In this document: positions 1-8,274 of the stretch, one piece after another
Position numbering within the stretch: position 1 is the stretch's first letter
Layout: each line of letters begins with the position of its first letter
Assembly: GCA_944380295.1 (NCBI GenBank)
Contig: CALWHE010000013.1
Coordinates: forward strand, 1 to 50,406
From: an uncultured Christensenellaceae bacterium
GTDB lineage: Bacteria > Bacillota > Clostridia > Christensenellales > UBA3700
Reading direction: 5' to 3'
DNA length: 50,406 nt
The notes under the pieces: generated by a model
The model's input: only the letters and a program-made list of their open reading frames with translations
Told to the model about the DNA's origin: nothing
Databases searched by the model: none
Made by a program: the position numbers and the translations under genes

Positions 1-113
1 TTTGCGCAGCAGTATATGTTCGCTTACCGCTCACTTATATCTGCGCAAAAATTTCACGTCCGGAGCCGCCGAACATCGCTTGCGCTTACTTCGGTTGTTC
101 GGCGGCGCAGGAC
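1..113. repeat. Dispersed hairpin-array copy 1 (ATTTCAC-linked stem-loops)
   Basis: Two consecutive stem-loops are joined by ATTTCAC at 51-57. The first has arms TTTGCGCAG (1-9) and CTGCGCAAA (41-49) and is cut by the window edge by about one base. The second has outer arms GTCC (58-61) and GGAC (110-113) and inner arms GCCGCCGAAC (65-74) and GTTCGGCGGC (97-106). The same two hairpins, in the same order and orientation, end the longer array at 27944-28168. The lower stem of the first hairpin differs by a paired A-T to G-C change. No ORF is credible here. The array probably extends upstream of the window. Confidence 0.85.
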
Positions 114-125
114 ATACCCTGTTTC

Positions 126-154
126 TTGCCAAATGCAAAATTATATGTTATGAT
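126..154 (+). promoter_or_regulatory. Sigma-A-type promoter of fba
   Basis: -35 TTGCCA (126-131), a 17-nt spacer and -10 TATGAT (149-154). It starts 13 nt after the last hairpin of the array, so the array ends just upstream of the transcription unit. Confidence 0.65.
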
Positions 155-183
155 ATATCCAATATTCTCGGAGGGGATAAGTT

Positions 184-1011
184 ATGATAGTCACAAGCAA
201 AACTCTCTTAGGCAGGGCAAAGGCGGGCGGATATGCCGTTCCGGCGCTCAATGTAGACAATCTGGAAAGCGTGAAGGGCGTTTTGCAGGCGTGTGCGAAC
301 ACGGGCAAAAGCGTCATCGTGCAAACCATTCCCAAAACGCTGAAATACGGCGGTATCAAAACGTATGCCGCCCTAGTAAACGCAATTTATCAAGGCGGGG
401 CGGATATTGCCTTGCACTTGGATCACGGCGGCGACGCGGATATATGCAAGGACTGCATAAGCGCGGGTTATACATCCGTGATGATAGACGGCTCCGCGCT
501 GCCCTTTGAAGAAAACGTGCGCCTTACGGCGGAAGTTGTTGAGTATGCGCATGCGCGCGGCGTTTCCGTGGAAGGGGAGCTGGGCACCATCGGCGGCAAG
601 GAAGAAACGGAAAACGCGGTGAGTTATACCGAGCCGGACGAGGCGGCGGAGTTTGCCGCCGCAACGGGAGTGGACGCGCTTGCCGTGGGAGTGGGCACGG
701 CGCACGGCGTTTACAAGGGCACGCCGCACATCGCCGTGGACAGGATCGGGCAGATCGCCGCTCGAACGCCCGTGCCGCTCGTGCTGCACGGAGCAAGCGG
801 ACTGTCCGACAAAGTGGTGCGCGAGTGCATAGCAGCGGGCATTCGCAAGATAAATTTTGCCACGCAGCTGCGCCAGGCGTTTACAAGCGGGCTGAAAGCC
901 TCGCTCGCCGCCCACCCGGAGGCGTTCGATCCGAAAGTTTATCTGCCGCAGGCGGTGGAGAGCGTGCGCCTTGCCGCGGAAGAGATAATTAGGCTCTGTT
1001 ACGGAATGTAA
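184..1011 (+). CDS. fba: Class II fructose-bisphosphate aldolase family protein
   Basis: Likely a zinc-dependent class II aldolase, cleaving fructose-1,6-bisphosphate to dihydroxyacetone phosphate and glyceraldehyde-3-phosphate in cytosolic glycolysis. The 275-residue length is normal for the short class II type. Visible landmarks are LDHGGD near residue 79 (zinc-binding histidine), EGELGTIGG near 136, GTAHGVYKG near 178 and LHGASGL near 206, where further metal and phosphate ligands lie. ATG at 184 is chosen because GGAGGGG lies 8-14 nt upstream. It has its own promoter and a terminator, so it appears monocistronic. Tagatose-bisphosphate aldolases (GatY/KbaY) share this fold and length, so the exact sugar phosphate is not proven. 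Confidence 0.9.
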   Translation: MIVTSKTLLGRAKAGGYAVPALNVDNLESVKGVLQACANTGKSVIVQTIPKTLKYGGIKTYAALVNAIYQGGADIALHLDHGGDADICKDCISAGYTSVMIDGSALPFEENVRLTAEVVEYAHARGVSVEGELGTIGGKEETENAVSYTEPDEAAEFAAATGVDALAVGVGTAHGVYKGTPHIAVDRIGQIAARTPVPLVLHGASGLSDKVVRECIAAGIRKINFATQLRQAFTSGLKASLAAHPEAFDPKVYLPQAVESVRLAAEEIIRLCYGM

Positions 1012-1049
1012 GAACGCCGCCGGTAAAGCGGCGGCGGAATAAGCGGAAT

Positions 1050-1074
1050 AAAAACAGCCGTTCGGGCTGTTTTT
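1050..1074. terminator. Bidirectional intrinsic terminator between fba and the dnaC-like gene
   Basis: AAAAACAGCC (1050-1059), a 5-nt loop and GGCTGTTTTT (1065-1074). It is symmetrical, with an A-run on one side and a T-run on the other, and can stop both the + strand fba transcript and the - strand dnaC-like transcript ending at 1077. A second GC-rich hairpin (about 1018-1036) lies just upstream. Confidence 0.8.
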
Positions 1075-1076
1075 CT

Positions 1077-2003
1077 TTACATATGGCGTAGATCTTCGCC
1101 GTCTATGCTCTTGAAGGCGGAATATTGTTTGTTGGTCAGTCGGGAATAAGTGCGTTCTCCGTATCTGTGCATAAGCTCTTCGGAGTTCAGATTGGTGGTT
1201 ATCATCATGGCTTTGCCCGCGCTCACACGTGAAGACACTATGTCATAGAGATATTCCAGCGTGACTTTGTTAAAGACGGGTTCCGTGCCCAGATCGTCTA
1301 TCATCAGCATGTCCGAGCTGAGCAGCGGATCGATGATATCGGCTTTTTCTTCTATCGGCGCGGTGTGATATTTTATCAACATATTGTTCCAGTCAAAAGC
1401 CGTGCAGTATGCCACGGTAAAGCCGCGTTCGATCAAGGCGTGCGCCGTTGCCGCCATCAGGCAGCTCTTGCCCGTGCCCACGCTGCCGGAGAAGATAAGC
1501 ACGCTTTTATCGGAGTTGGGAAAGTTTTCCGCAAAGCGCTTCATGGCGGCATAGGCGCTTTTCAGGTTGACGTTGCCCGCAAAAGTTGCCGATCTGTCAT
1601 CGGCAAAGGTGAAGGAGGGCAGACGCCCCAACGTAACGCTGCCGTGCAGTAATTCACGATATAATTGCTTTACGCATTCGCAGGCGTCGCCGTTTTGCGT
1701 TTTGCCGGTATCTTGACAGAGAGGGCAGAAAAATTGGGGAGAGAGGTCCAAATGCAATGTTTTCAGCCGTTTTTGCCGTTCGCTTTCGCATTGCTTCAAT
1801 TGTTTTTCCCGCTCGCTCACGTCTTTGCCGCACGCCTTGTCGTAGGCGACCGCCACCGTGAGAGCGCGCGCTTGGTCGTCCAGCTGGCAAAAGGTCTTGT
1901 CTTTGCGCGCCGCTTCATGATTTGCCGAGGCGCTGGCAAACGCCTTGTTACGCCGTTCGTTGATGATGGAAGCCACTTTGTTCAATATGTCCGCTCTGTT
2001 CAT
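1077..2003 (-). CDS. DnaC/DnaI-type helicase-loader AAA+ ATPase
   Basis: Primosomal ATPase that would load the replicative helicase. The 308-residue protein has a charged N-terminal region, a zinc-finger-like segment near residue 113 (CPLCQDTG and, 12 residues on, CEC), then an AAA+ domain with Walker A GSVGTGKS near 172 and Walker B MLMIDDLG near 235, followed by sensor-1-type TTN. It is 8 nt downstream of the DnaD-domain gene on the same strand, the usual pairing in Bacillota. IstB-type transposon ATPases share the fold, but no transposase is present and the DnaD neighbour supports a replication role. Confidence 0.85.
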   Translation of the reverse strand: MNRADILNKVASIINERRNKAFASASANHEAARKDKTFCQLDDQARALTVAVAYDKACGKDVSEREKQLKQCESERQKRLKTLHLDLSPQFFCPLCQDTGKTQNGDACECVKQLYRELLHGSVTLGRLPSFTFADDRSATFAGNVNLKSAYAAMKRFAENFPNSDKSVLIFSGSVGTGKSCLMAATAHALIERGFTVAYCTAFDWNNMLIKYHTAPIEEKADIIDPLLSSDMLMIDDLGTEPVFNKVTLEYLYDIVSSRVSAGKAMMITTNLNSEELMHRYGERTYSRLTNKQYSAFKSIDGEDLRHM

Positions 2004-2011
2004 TTTTCACC

Positions 2012-3457
2012 TTAAATATCGTCAAAATTGGTGGTGTCGCCCAAAAAGGCGTCCAACTGCTGCTTGGTGTATGTGCGCTCGTTTGCAAAGTGTTTGACCG
2101 GCTGTTTGGCTTGATCGCCGGGCGCGTCGCTCAGTTTTTTGACCTCTTCAAGCGTAAAGGCGCCCTGTCTTTTCCAAAACGCCAGCGTGTTGCCCACGCG
2201 GGACATGGCGTTGGCTCTGCCTTGGGCAAGAGAGGCGGCATAGAGGATGCATTCGTCCGGGAAGCCCCAGTTGTCCGACCACACCGCGTAAAGATCGCGG
2301 TCGTTCATCGTCAGCGTGCGCGAACTGCCCGTTTGGGCGATTATCTTGTTTATCACTTCGTCGCGCGCCGCGCAGCCTGCCAGATATTCGTCTATCGCCG
2401 CCGCGCTCAAACAGCCTTCTTTGAGAAGTTTGTTCACCGTGGCGTTCATGCCGTCCATCGTTTTTATGCCGCGCGTGAAGCACTGGTCGGCGATTTTGAG
2501 CAGGGCTTTTTCTTCAAACCCCTTGGCAAGCCAGGGGGAAACGTAAACTTCCGCCGCTTGGTCGGGATTTTCGCACCACAGCCCCATGTGCTTGTATATG
2601 TCCCTGGTCAGCGCGCGCAGTTTGCGCCTGCGTTCGTTGTGCTCGTCTATCTCGCTCACGCTGAAAAGGGATTGGCGGAAATAAGAATCCAGGGCGGCGT
2701 CCAGCTTTGCCATGCTCTTGCCCTTGCAGGACTTTGCCACGTGCAGGATGGTTTCGTCTTCAAAGCCCCAGCTTTCCTTCCACTTCATAAAAAGCTGTTT
2801 GTCGTCAAAATCGGGAGCGCTCTTTCTGCCCAACTCGCCCAGCACCCTGCTCAGCACGTCGGAAGCGCTCTCCATCTGTCTGATCTTTTCTTCCGCCTGC
2901 TGCGCGGTGCGTATGCCTTGGTTTATCCAATCTTTGGCGCAGGTGAGGATATAGCTCCAATTCACCGTTTCGCCTTTGCCTTTGACGCAGTAAGCGGCTA
3001 TCATCACCACCACTTCGTCGGGGATCTTGTTGGATTCGATAAAGTCGTAATAGCGCTCGTATTCCGCCGGGGTTATCATGCGGTGGGGATAAAGCTCTTG
3101 CAATTTGGTGTTGAAATCGGCAAAGCGCCCCGCCTTGAACTTGCGCACTTTGCCGCCCACGTCGCGCGGGTGGTTGTAGACCACGGACAGGGGAGAAGAA
3201 GACGTTATGCTCACCAGTCCCGTATCCCGCCAATATTCAAACGCCGCCGTCACCTGCGATTCGGTCATGGAAAGGGTCTGCGCCATGGCTTTGACGGAGG
3301 AAAGACGTTCGTCGGGCACTGAACAGGCATAAAGTCCCATCAGATAAACTTTGACGTATTCGCCCTTGGCGTCGGGCATCCATTCGGTGATGAATTTGTC
3401 GTCTACGGCGCAAAAACCGTGCAGCTGCCAGCGCGCGCCGAAATTGCAAAAAGCCAT
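2012..3457 (-). CDS. DnaD-domain replication initiation protein with repeated C-terminal modules
   Basis: 481 residues. The N-terminal part (about 1-95) looks like the winged-helix DnaD_N/DnaB-like domain. A DnaD C-terminal-type module lies at about 128-192, with a YYDFIES start and a WSYI core. It is followed by three shorter related stretches at about 215-272, 300-360 and 383-443, each with a pattern like W..(W/L)(G/K)F.(D/E)E.(I/L)L..A, a basic turn and a hydrophobic helix. DnaD helps remodel origin DNA and recruit helicase. ATG at 3457 is chosen because AGGGAGAG precedes it. Classical DnaD is about 230 residues, so this one is roughly doubled by repetition. It is probably co-transcribed with the helicase loader downstream. 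Confidence 0.8.
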   Translation of the reverse strand: MAFCNFGARWQLHGFCAVDDKFITEWMPDAKGEYVKVYLMGLYACSVPDERLSSVKAMAQTLSMTESQVTAAFEYWRDTGLVSITSSSPLSVVYNHPRDVGGKVRKFKAGRFADFNTKLQELYPHRMITPAEYERYYDFIESNKIPDEVVVMIAAYCVKGKGETVNWSYILTCAKDWINQGIRTAQQAEEKIRQMESASDVLSRVLGELGRKSAPDFDDKQLFMKWKESWGFEDETILHVAKSCKGKSMAKLDAALDSYFRQSLFSVSEIDEHNERRRKLRALTRDIYKHMGLWCENPDQAAEVYVSPWLAKGFEEKALLKIADQCFTRGIKTMDGMNATVNKLLKEGCLSAAAIDEYLAGCAARDEVINKIIAQTGSSRTLTMNDRDLYAVWSDNWGFPDECILYAASLAQGRANAMSRVGNTLAFWKRQGAFTLEEVKKLSDAPGDQAKQPVKHFANERTYTKQQLDAFLGDTTNFDDI

Positions 3458-3541
3458 ATATCTCTCCCTGTATCAAACCGAGCGTGTTTTCCGCTCGGCA
3501 AAATTCGTATCGGTAAGAAGCATTTTAACACAAAAAACGGC

Positions 3542-3575
3542 AAAAAAAAAGCGGAAAAAGCAACATTTTCTCCGC
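3542..3575 (-). terminator. Intrinsic terminator of the small gene at 3614-3883
   Basis: On the - strand, a GCGGAGAAAA arm pairs with TTTTTCCGC around a short loop, followed by a run of nine T. On the + strand this reads as an A-run at 3542-3550 before GCGGAAAAAG. It lies downstream of the 3614 stop and upstream of the DnaD gene. Confidence 0.8.
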
Positions 3576-3613
3576 TTGTTATGCAGGTTTTTCCGCGGCA
3601 CTATATATAGTGG

Positions 3614-3883
3614 TCAGTCTTTGCAATCTTCCAGCACCAGGCGGTCGTAAGGGAAACTTTCCACAAAATCGTGCTCGTAAAAGCGGCAGTTATGAAATCT
3701 GACAAAGTTTACAAAATGTTGGGGCAGCACCACGGGCGTGGCAATATCCAGCTTGTCGCAGATGTCGCGCAAGCGTTCGTGAAAAGAGTCTTCGTCGAAA
3801 AACGGTTCGCCGGAAAAAACGATGTCTTTGACTATTTTGCCGTCTTTGATCATCTTTGCCCAAATGCGGATATTTTTTACCAT
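3614..3883 (-). CDS. Small conserved-looking protein of unknown function (89 aa)
   Basis: 89 residues, beginning MVKNIRIWAKMIKDGKIVKD. It has no signal peptide, membrane segment or recognisable catalytic motif; the C-terminal half is rich in F, H, D and E. I think similar short proteins occur in Clostridia, but I cannot name a family. ATG at 3883 is preferred over a start six codons upstream because a perfect TATAAT ends exactly 6 nt before it, and the upstream codons overlap that box. No Shine-Dalgarno is present, so the mRNA is probably leaderless. It has its own promoter and terminator. Confidence 0.65.
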   Translation of the reverse strand: MVKNIRIWAKMIKDGKIVKDIVFSGEPFFDEDSFHERLRDICDKLDIATPVVLPQHFVNFVRFHNCRFYEHDFVESFPYDRLVLEDCKD

Positions 3884-3889
3884 GCGCTC

Positions 3890-3895
3890 ATTATA
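3890..3895 (-). promoter_or_regulatory. -10 box giving a probable leaderless transcript for the 3883 gene
   Basis: On the - strand TATAAT is followed by GAGCGC and then ATG (3883). The -35 is weak (TTCCCT at 17 nt). Transcription should begin at or within a base or two of the start codon. Confidence 0.6.
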
Positions 3896-3994
3896 GCACA
3901 AAACGCGGCGAAAGGGAAGTGTTTGCCCGCAAATGCACCCGGTTTGCGGCGCCCGTCAAACGATTTTTGCGTTTTTCGGTTTTCCGAGGCAAGG

Positions 3995-4215
3995 GGTTTT
4001 CGAGTGATTTTGCGCGAAGCGGCGGACAAGAGAGCGGACAGACATGATAAAGATGAATGTCGAACGGAAAGGGCAAAGGGTGTTTCACGCGGCAATGGAT
4101 TTTCGAGTGATTTTACATAAATGGCGGACAAGAAGAGCAACGGATATGATAAAAATGAATGTCGGACGGAAAGGAGAGAAAAACGCTCCGACGGCGATGG
4201 ATTTTCGAGTGATTT
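3995..4215. repeat. 102-bp tandem repeat, two full copies and a partial third
   Basis: Copy 1 is 3995-4096, copy 2 is 4097-4198 and a partial third copy begins at 4199. Each starts with GG(A)TTTTCGAGTGATTTT and carries GGCGGACAAGA, ATGATAAA and ATGAATGTCG at matching offsets. The period is exactly 102 bp. Because 102 is a multiple of three, a long - strand reading frame stays open across it (3877-4359), but its composition is not protein-like. The stretch from 3884 to 4336 holds this repeat and the inverted repeat below, and no credible gene. Confidence 0.85.
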
Positions 4216-4323
4216 TGCGCAAAAAAGGCGCAGGTAATACTCTTGCGGTATTATCAAGACTTTCTTGCGCAAAAGCGCCGGAAAGGCGCGCCGTCGGAGT
4301 GCTTTTCTTCCTTTCCGTCCGAC
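4161..4323. repeat. Long inverted repeat (about 35-bp arms) upstream of rex
   Basis: The left arm (4161-4196) begins GTCGGACGGAAAGGA and ends CTCCGACGGCG. The right arm (4289-4323) begins CGCCGTCGGAGTG and ends CCTTTCCGTCCGAC. They are near-perfect reverse complements. The 92-nt interior holds further symmetry: GGCGC/GCGCC, and TAATAC with GGTATTA around a 6-nt loop. The left arm lies inside copy 2 of the 102-bp repeat and its end overlaps copy 3. It could act as a terminator or processing hairpin, or be a small non-autonomous element. Confidence 0.8.
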
Positions 4324-4336
4324 AAGGTGAAAACAG

Positions 4337-4365
4337 TTGACAAAAACTTTGCCATGCAATAAAAT
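4337..4365 (+). promoter_or_regulatory. Promoter of rex
   Basis: -35 TTGACA (4337-4342), 17-nt spacer, -10 TAAAAT (4360-4365). It lies 14 nt after the right arm of the inverted repeat. I see no clear Rex operator (TTGTTAA-N4-TTAACAA type) over it. Confidence 0.8.
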
Positions 4366-4397
4366 ATTATATACTTATATGTCAGGGAGGTAAAGCA

Positions 4398-5021
4398 GTG
4401 GAAAAGACGGTATCGCCCGCGATAATCAAACGTCTTCCCCGTTATTATCGAGTGGTTTCGCACCTGTTCGGCGAGGGACAGACCAAAGTTTCGTCCCGCG
4501 TCATCGCGCAGATAATGGACGTGACCGCCTCTCAGGTCAGGCAGGATTTTTGCAGCTTCGGCGATTACGGGCAGCAGGGTTACGGTTACGACGTGAAAAA
4601 GCTCAAAGACGAGCTGGCAAACATCATGGGGCTGAACAAGCCGCACAACATGATAATCATCGGCGCGGGCAACATAGGCAGAGCCATCGCAGGCTACAAG
4701 GGCTTTGGCGACGGCTTTGAAGTGACGGCGGTCTTTGACATTGCGCCGGAAGGGATAGACTTGGGCAAGATAAAAGTGCTCAATATGTCCGAATTGAAAG
4801 ACTATTGCGGCAAAAACCCTGTGGACATCGCCGTGATAGCCACGCCCGGCAAGGCGGCGGCGCAGGTGGCTGCCGAGGTGGTGGACGCGGGCGTGAAGAA
4901 CATTTGGAATTTTGCACCCACGGAGCTGGCGCTGCCCGGCGACGTGCTGGTGGAAAACATATCCATGAGCGAGAGCCTTTATGTGCTCTGCTACTATATG
5001 AACAACCGACAGGAGGGGTAA
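4398..5021 (+). CDS. rex: Redox-sensing transcriptional repressor Rex
   Basis: Rex senses the NADH/NAD+ ratio and represses fermentation and respiration genes when NADH is low. The 207-residue length fits the family. An N-terminal winged helix (about 1-80, with SQVRQDFCSFG in the recognition region) is followed by a Rossmann NAD(H) domain whose IIGAGNIGRA glycine motif lies near residue 89. The start is GTG at 4398, supported by GGGAGGT 8-14 nt upstream. It leads a run with greA (7 nt downstream) and lysS. Confidence 0.93.
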   Translation: MEKTVSPAIIKRLPRYYRVVSHLFGEGQTKVSSRVIAQIMDVTASQVRQDFCSFGDYGQQGYGYDVKKLKDELANIMGLNKPHNMIIIGAGNIGRAIAGYKGFGDGFEVTAVFDIAPEGIDLGKIKVLNMSELKDYCGKNPVDIAVIATPGKAAAQVAAEVVDAGVKNIWNFAPTELALPGDVLVENISMSESLYVLCYYMNNRQEG

Positions 5022-5028
5022 GAAGATC

Positions 5029-5496
5029 ATGGCAAATGAGTTTTATATAACTCAAAAAGGGCTTGACGAGCTCAAAGCAAAACTCAACGAACTCAAAACG
5101 GTAAAGAGGCTGGAAGCGTCCGAAAGGATCAAACAGGCGCGCGAATACGGCGACCTTTCCGAAAACGCGGAATACGACGCGGCAAAAGACGAACAGGCGA
5201 TGATAGAAGCCGAGATCAAAAAGACGGAAACGGAAATAGAAAACGCCGTGGTGATAGAGGAAGTGCAGGGCGGAAAAGCCGTGACCATAGGCTGCACGGT
5301 GACCATTTTGGACATGGCGTATGACGAAGAAGAAGAGTGGACGATCGTGGGCACCAGCGAGGCTTCTTTCAGCGAGCACAAGCTGAGCAACGAATCTCCT
5401 CTTGCTCGCGCCATTTTGGGCAAGAAGAAGGGCGCCGTGGTGGACGTGACGGACGTGGCGGAGCCTTATAAGGTAAAGATAACGGAAATAAAATAA
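5029..5496 (+). CDS. greA: Transcription elongation factor GreA
   Basis: GreA rescues backtracked RNA polymerase by stimulating cleavage of the nascent RNA. The 155-residue protein has an N-terminal antiparallel coiled coil (about 5-75) whose tip carries the acidic DLSENAEYDAAK stretch near residue 42, and a C-terminal FKBP-like domain ending in PYKVKITEIK. ATG at 5029 follows a GGAGGGG Shine-Dalgarno that lies within the end of rex. It is 12 nt ahead of lysS, so the two are almost certainly co-transcribed. Confidence 0.95.
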   Translation: MANEFYITQKGLDELKAKLNELKTVKRLEASERIKQAREYGDLSENAEYDAAKDEQAMIEAEIKKTETEIENAVVIEEVQGGKAVTIGCTVTILDMAYDEEEEWTIVGTSEASFSEHKLSNESPLARAILGKKKGAVVDVTDVAEPYKVKITEIK

Positions 5497-5508
5497 AAAG
5501 GAAAAACG

Positions 5509-6996
5509 ATGGATAACGAAGAATTGAAGGAACTGGGCGAAGCCATTCGCATACGCAGAGAAAAGCTCGCCGCCCTAGTGGCGGAGGGCAGGGATCCTTT
5601 TGCCGTGGTGCGATTTGACAAAGACTGCGAAAGCGCGGACATAAAGTCCGATTACGCCGCATACGAGGGCAGGGAAGTCAAACTTGCCGGACGCATGACG
5701 GCAAAGCGCGTGATGGGCAAAGCCAGCTTTGCCAAGCTCGCGGACTTTTCCGGCTCCATTCAATTGTATGTGAGCAGAGACGATCTGGGCGACGAGGCGT
5801 ATGCCGGCTTCAAAAAGTCGGACATCGGCGACATCATCGGCGTGAGCGGCACGGTGTTCACCACCAAGACGGGCGAGATTTCCGTGCATGTGCACAAGCT
5901 CACGCTGCTGGCAAAATCGCTCATGCCTCTGCCGGAGAAGTATCACGGCTTGAAGGATACCGACACGCGCTACCGTCAGAGATACGTGGATCTCATCGCC
6001 AATCCGGAAGTAAAGGAAGTGTTTGTCAAGCGCAGCCGCATCATCGGCTGTATACGCAGCTTTTTGGACGGGTTGGGCTTTATCGAAGTGGAAACGCCCA
6101 TTTTGAACACCATTGCCGGCGGCGCGTCCGCGCGCCCCTTTGTCACGCACCACAACACTTTGGATCTGGACATGTTCATGCGCATCGCGCCCGAACTTTA
6201 TCTGAAAAGGCTGATCGTGGGCGGCTTTGAAAAGGTGTATGAGATAGGCAGGCTTTTCCGCAACGAGGGCATGGATCCCAAGCACAATCCGGAATTCACC
6301 ACGGTGGAACTTTATCAGGCGTATGCCGATTACAACACCATGATGGAGATCACGGAAAACATGTTCGGCTATATCGCGGACACCGTGTGCGGCACGCGCA
6401 AGATAACGTATCAGGGCACGGAGGTGGACTTGACTTCCCCGTGGCGCCGTCTGACCATGACGCAGGCGGTCAAGGAGTATGCCGGCATAGATTTCGAAGC
6501 CACTTCCGATGTAGCGGCGCTTGCCGAGCAGGTGAAGGCGGCGGGCGTGGAACTGCCCAAGGAGCTCACCTGGGGCAGACTGCTTTACGAGGTGTTCGAC
6601 AGGGTGGTGGAAGAAAAGCTGGTGCAGCCCACCTTTATTCTGGATTATCCGGTGGAAGTGTCGCCGCTCGCCAAGAAAAAGGCTTCCGACCCCCGCCTCA
6701 CGGAGCGGTTTGAATTTTTCATCACCGCGCGCGAGATGGGCAACGCCTTCTCCGAGCTGAACGATCCGCTCGATCAGAAAGAGAGATTCCTGGCGCAGGT
6801 CAGGGAGCGCCAGAAGGGCGACGACGAAGCGCAGATGATGGATGAAGATTACGTCAACGCGCTGATGTATGGTTTGCCTCCCACGGGCGGTCTGGGCATA
6901 GGCGTGGACAGAATGGTGATGTTCTTCACCGATCAGCCCAGTATCAGGGACGTTTTGCTCTTCCCCACCATGAAGCCCATCAAAAAGGAGCAATGA
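5509..6996 (+). CDS. lysS: Lysyl-tRNA synthetase, class II
   Basis: Charges tRNA-Lys with lysine. 495 residues, typical for LysS. An N-terminal OB-fold anticodon-binding domain (about 50-155) is followed by the class II catalytic core. Motif 2 includes [16 protein letters not shown] near residue 247 and motif 3 includes [11 protein letters not shown] near 463. The stop overlaps the start of the next gene (ATGA at 6993). No T-box leader is seen upstream, in keeping with transcription from the rex promoter. Confidence 0.96.
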   Translation: MDNEELKELGEAIRIRREKLAALVAEGRDPFAVVRFDKDCESADIKSDYAAYEGREVKLAGRMTAKRVMGKASFAKLADFSGSIQLYVSRDDLGDEAYAGFKKSDIGDIIGVSGTVFTTKTGEISVHVHKLTLLAKSLMPLPEKYHGLKDTDTRYRQRYVDLIANPEVKEVFVKRSRIIGCIRSFLDGLGFIEVETPILNTIAGGASARPFVTHHNTLDLDMFMRIAPELYLKRLIVGGFEKVYEIGRLFRNEGMDPKHNPEFTTVELYQAYADYNTMMEITENMFGYIADTVCGTRKITYQGTEVDLTSPWRRLTMTQAVKEYAGIDFEATSDVAALAEQVKAAGVELPKELTWGRLLYEVFDRVVEEKLVQPTFILDYPVEVSPLAKKKASDPRLTERFEFFITAREMGNAFSELNDPLDQKERFLAQVRERQKGDDEAQMMDEDYVNALMYGLPPTGGLGIGVDRMVMFFTDQPSIRDVLLFPTMKPIKKEQ

Positions 6997-8270
6997 AAAA
7001 TACGGACGAGTATATCGGCAAAGCACCGCTTTATCGGGCGGTGCTTTGTCTGTCAAAGAGGGATAAAGTGCGCTTCCACATGCCCGGGCACACCGGCCAC
7101 GGCAAAAGGAGCGGACTTTTGGCGGGCGCGCCCTTCGATCTGACGGAACTGGAAGGGCTGGACGATCTGCACGCCCCCCGCGGCGCGATCGCGCAGGCGG
7201 AAGAGCTTTTGGCGCAGGCGTGCGGCTGCCGCCGCGCCTATATGTTCACCACCGGTTCAACCGGCTGCATGCACGCCGCGCTCGCCTTCGCGCGCACGCG
7301 CGGAGATATATTGTATACGGGCAAAATGCACAAGAGCTTTTTCGGCGGCTTGCAGCTTTTGGGGCTGAGCGCGGAATATGTGCCGGAAGAGCAGCTGGAA
7401 GAGCGCCTCAAACGGGGCGCGGGCAGCCTGTTTTTCACGTCGCCCGATTACTTCGGCAACACTTTGGGCGGAGAGGAAAAGGCGGCGCTCTGCAAAAAAT
7501 ACGGGGTGATCAGCGTGGCGGACAGCGCGCACGGGGCGCATTTTCCCTTTTCATCGCTGCTGCCGCGCAGTCTGACGAGCGTTGCCGACTTATGTTTTGT
7601 GAGCATGCACAAGACGATGGAAGTCTACACTGGCGGCGCCGTGCTGTGCGCGAACGGTGAAGCCGCCGATGAGTGCGCGGTATATCGCGGGCTGGTGCAC
7701 ACCACCTCTCCTTCTTATCTGGTGATGGCGAGCATGGACCGCGCGCGTGCGGTGTGGCAGGAGCGCGGAGAAAGTTATTATCGCGCCATAAACGCGGCGG
7801 TCAAAAAACTGCTTTTGCCGCCCGGCTGCGAGCGCGTGCCTTCCGACGACCTTTCGCGGCTGGTGATCAAGTGTCCGGGCGACGCGCAGGCGGCGCTGGT
7901 AGGCTTGAACGGGCAAGGCATATATTGCGAGGCGGCTTTTGAGGACAAACTGATCCTCATTTTGACCAAGTTCAATTATACCCGTCTGGACTATTTGTGC
8001 GCGGCGTTGGCGCAGATATCCTGTCCGCGCTTAAAGCGGAGCGAGGGATTTTGCCTGCAAAGGGCGGACGTGCGCGGCAAAAAAACGGCGTTTTGCCGTG
8101 TGGAGGAGTGTCAGGGGCGCATAGCTGGCGCGGACATGGGGCTTTATCCGCCCGGCGTGCCGCAGATAAGGCGCGGAGAGATAATAGACAAAAAAGCGGC
8201 AAAGTTTGTGGCGGAAAATCAAGCGCGCCTTTTTGGGCTTGCATACGGGCGCGTTGTTGTGTTAGAATAA
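6993..8270 (+). CDS. Orn/Lys/Arg decarboxylase family PLP enzyme (YaaO/SpeA-like)
   Basis: Fold-type I PLP enzyme of the group that decarboxylates arginine, lysine or ornithine toward polyamines. 425 residues, shorter than the inducible enterobacterial enzymes (about 700) and similar to the Bacillus YaaO/SpeA type. Visible are HMPGHTGH near residue 29, [12 protein letters not shown] near 48, TGSTGCMHA near 88, DSAHGAHF near 175 (aspartate holding the PLP ring) and [13 protein letters not shown] near 206, where the lysine would form the Schiff base. Its place just before tmk and holB matches yaaO in Bacillus. Substrate cannot be told from the sequence. Confidence 0.88.
   Translation: MKNTDEYIGKAPLYRAVLCLSKRDKVRFHMPGHTGHGKRSGLLAGAPFDLTELEGLDDLHAPRGAIAQAEELLAQACGCRRAYMFTTGSTGCMHAALAFARTRGDILYTGKMHKSFFGGLQLLGLSAEYVPEEQLEERLKRGAGSLFFTSPDYFGNTLGGEEKAALCKKYGVISVADSAHGAHFPFSSLLPRSLTSVADLCFVSMHKTMEVYTGGAVLCANGEAADECAVYRGLVHTTSPSYLVMASMDRARAVWQERGESYYRAINAAVKKLLLPPGCERVPSDDLSRLVIKCPGDAQAALVGLNGQGIYCEAAFEDKLILILTKFNYTRLDYLCAALAQISCPRLKRSEGFCLQRADVRGKKTAFCRVEECQGRIAGADMGLYPPGVPQIRRGEIIDKKAAKFVAENQARLFGLAYGRVVVLE
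8239..8268 (+). promoter_or_regulatory. Internal promoter for a leaderless tmk transcript
   Basis: -35 TTGCAT (8239-8244), 18-nt spacer, -10 TAGAAT (8263-8268), then AAGTTT and the tmk ATG at 8275. The -10 box includes the stop codon of the preceding gene. No Shine-Dalgarno is present, so initiation at the start codon is likely. Confidence 0.6.
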
Positions 8271-8274
8271 GTTT

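Noticed and set aside
3877..4359. 160-aa - strand reading frame with repeated KSLENP
   Set aside because: It stays open only because the tandem repeat period is 102 (a multiple of three); it has no Shine-Dalgarno, biased composition, and overlaps the rex promoter and the 3883 gene promoter.
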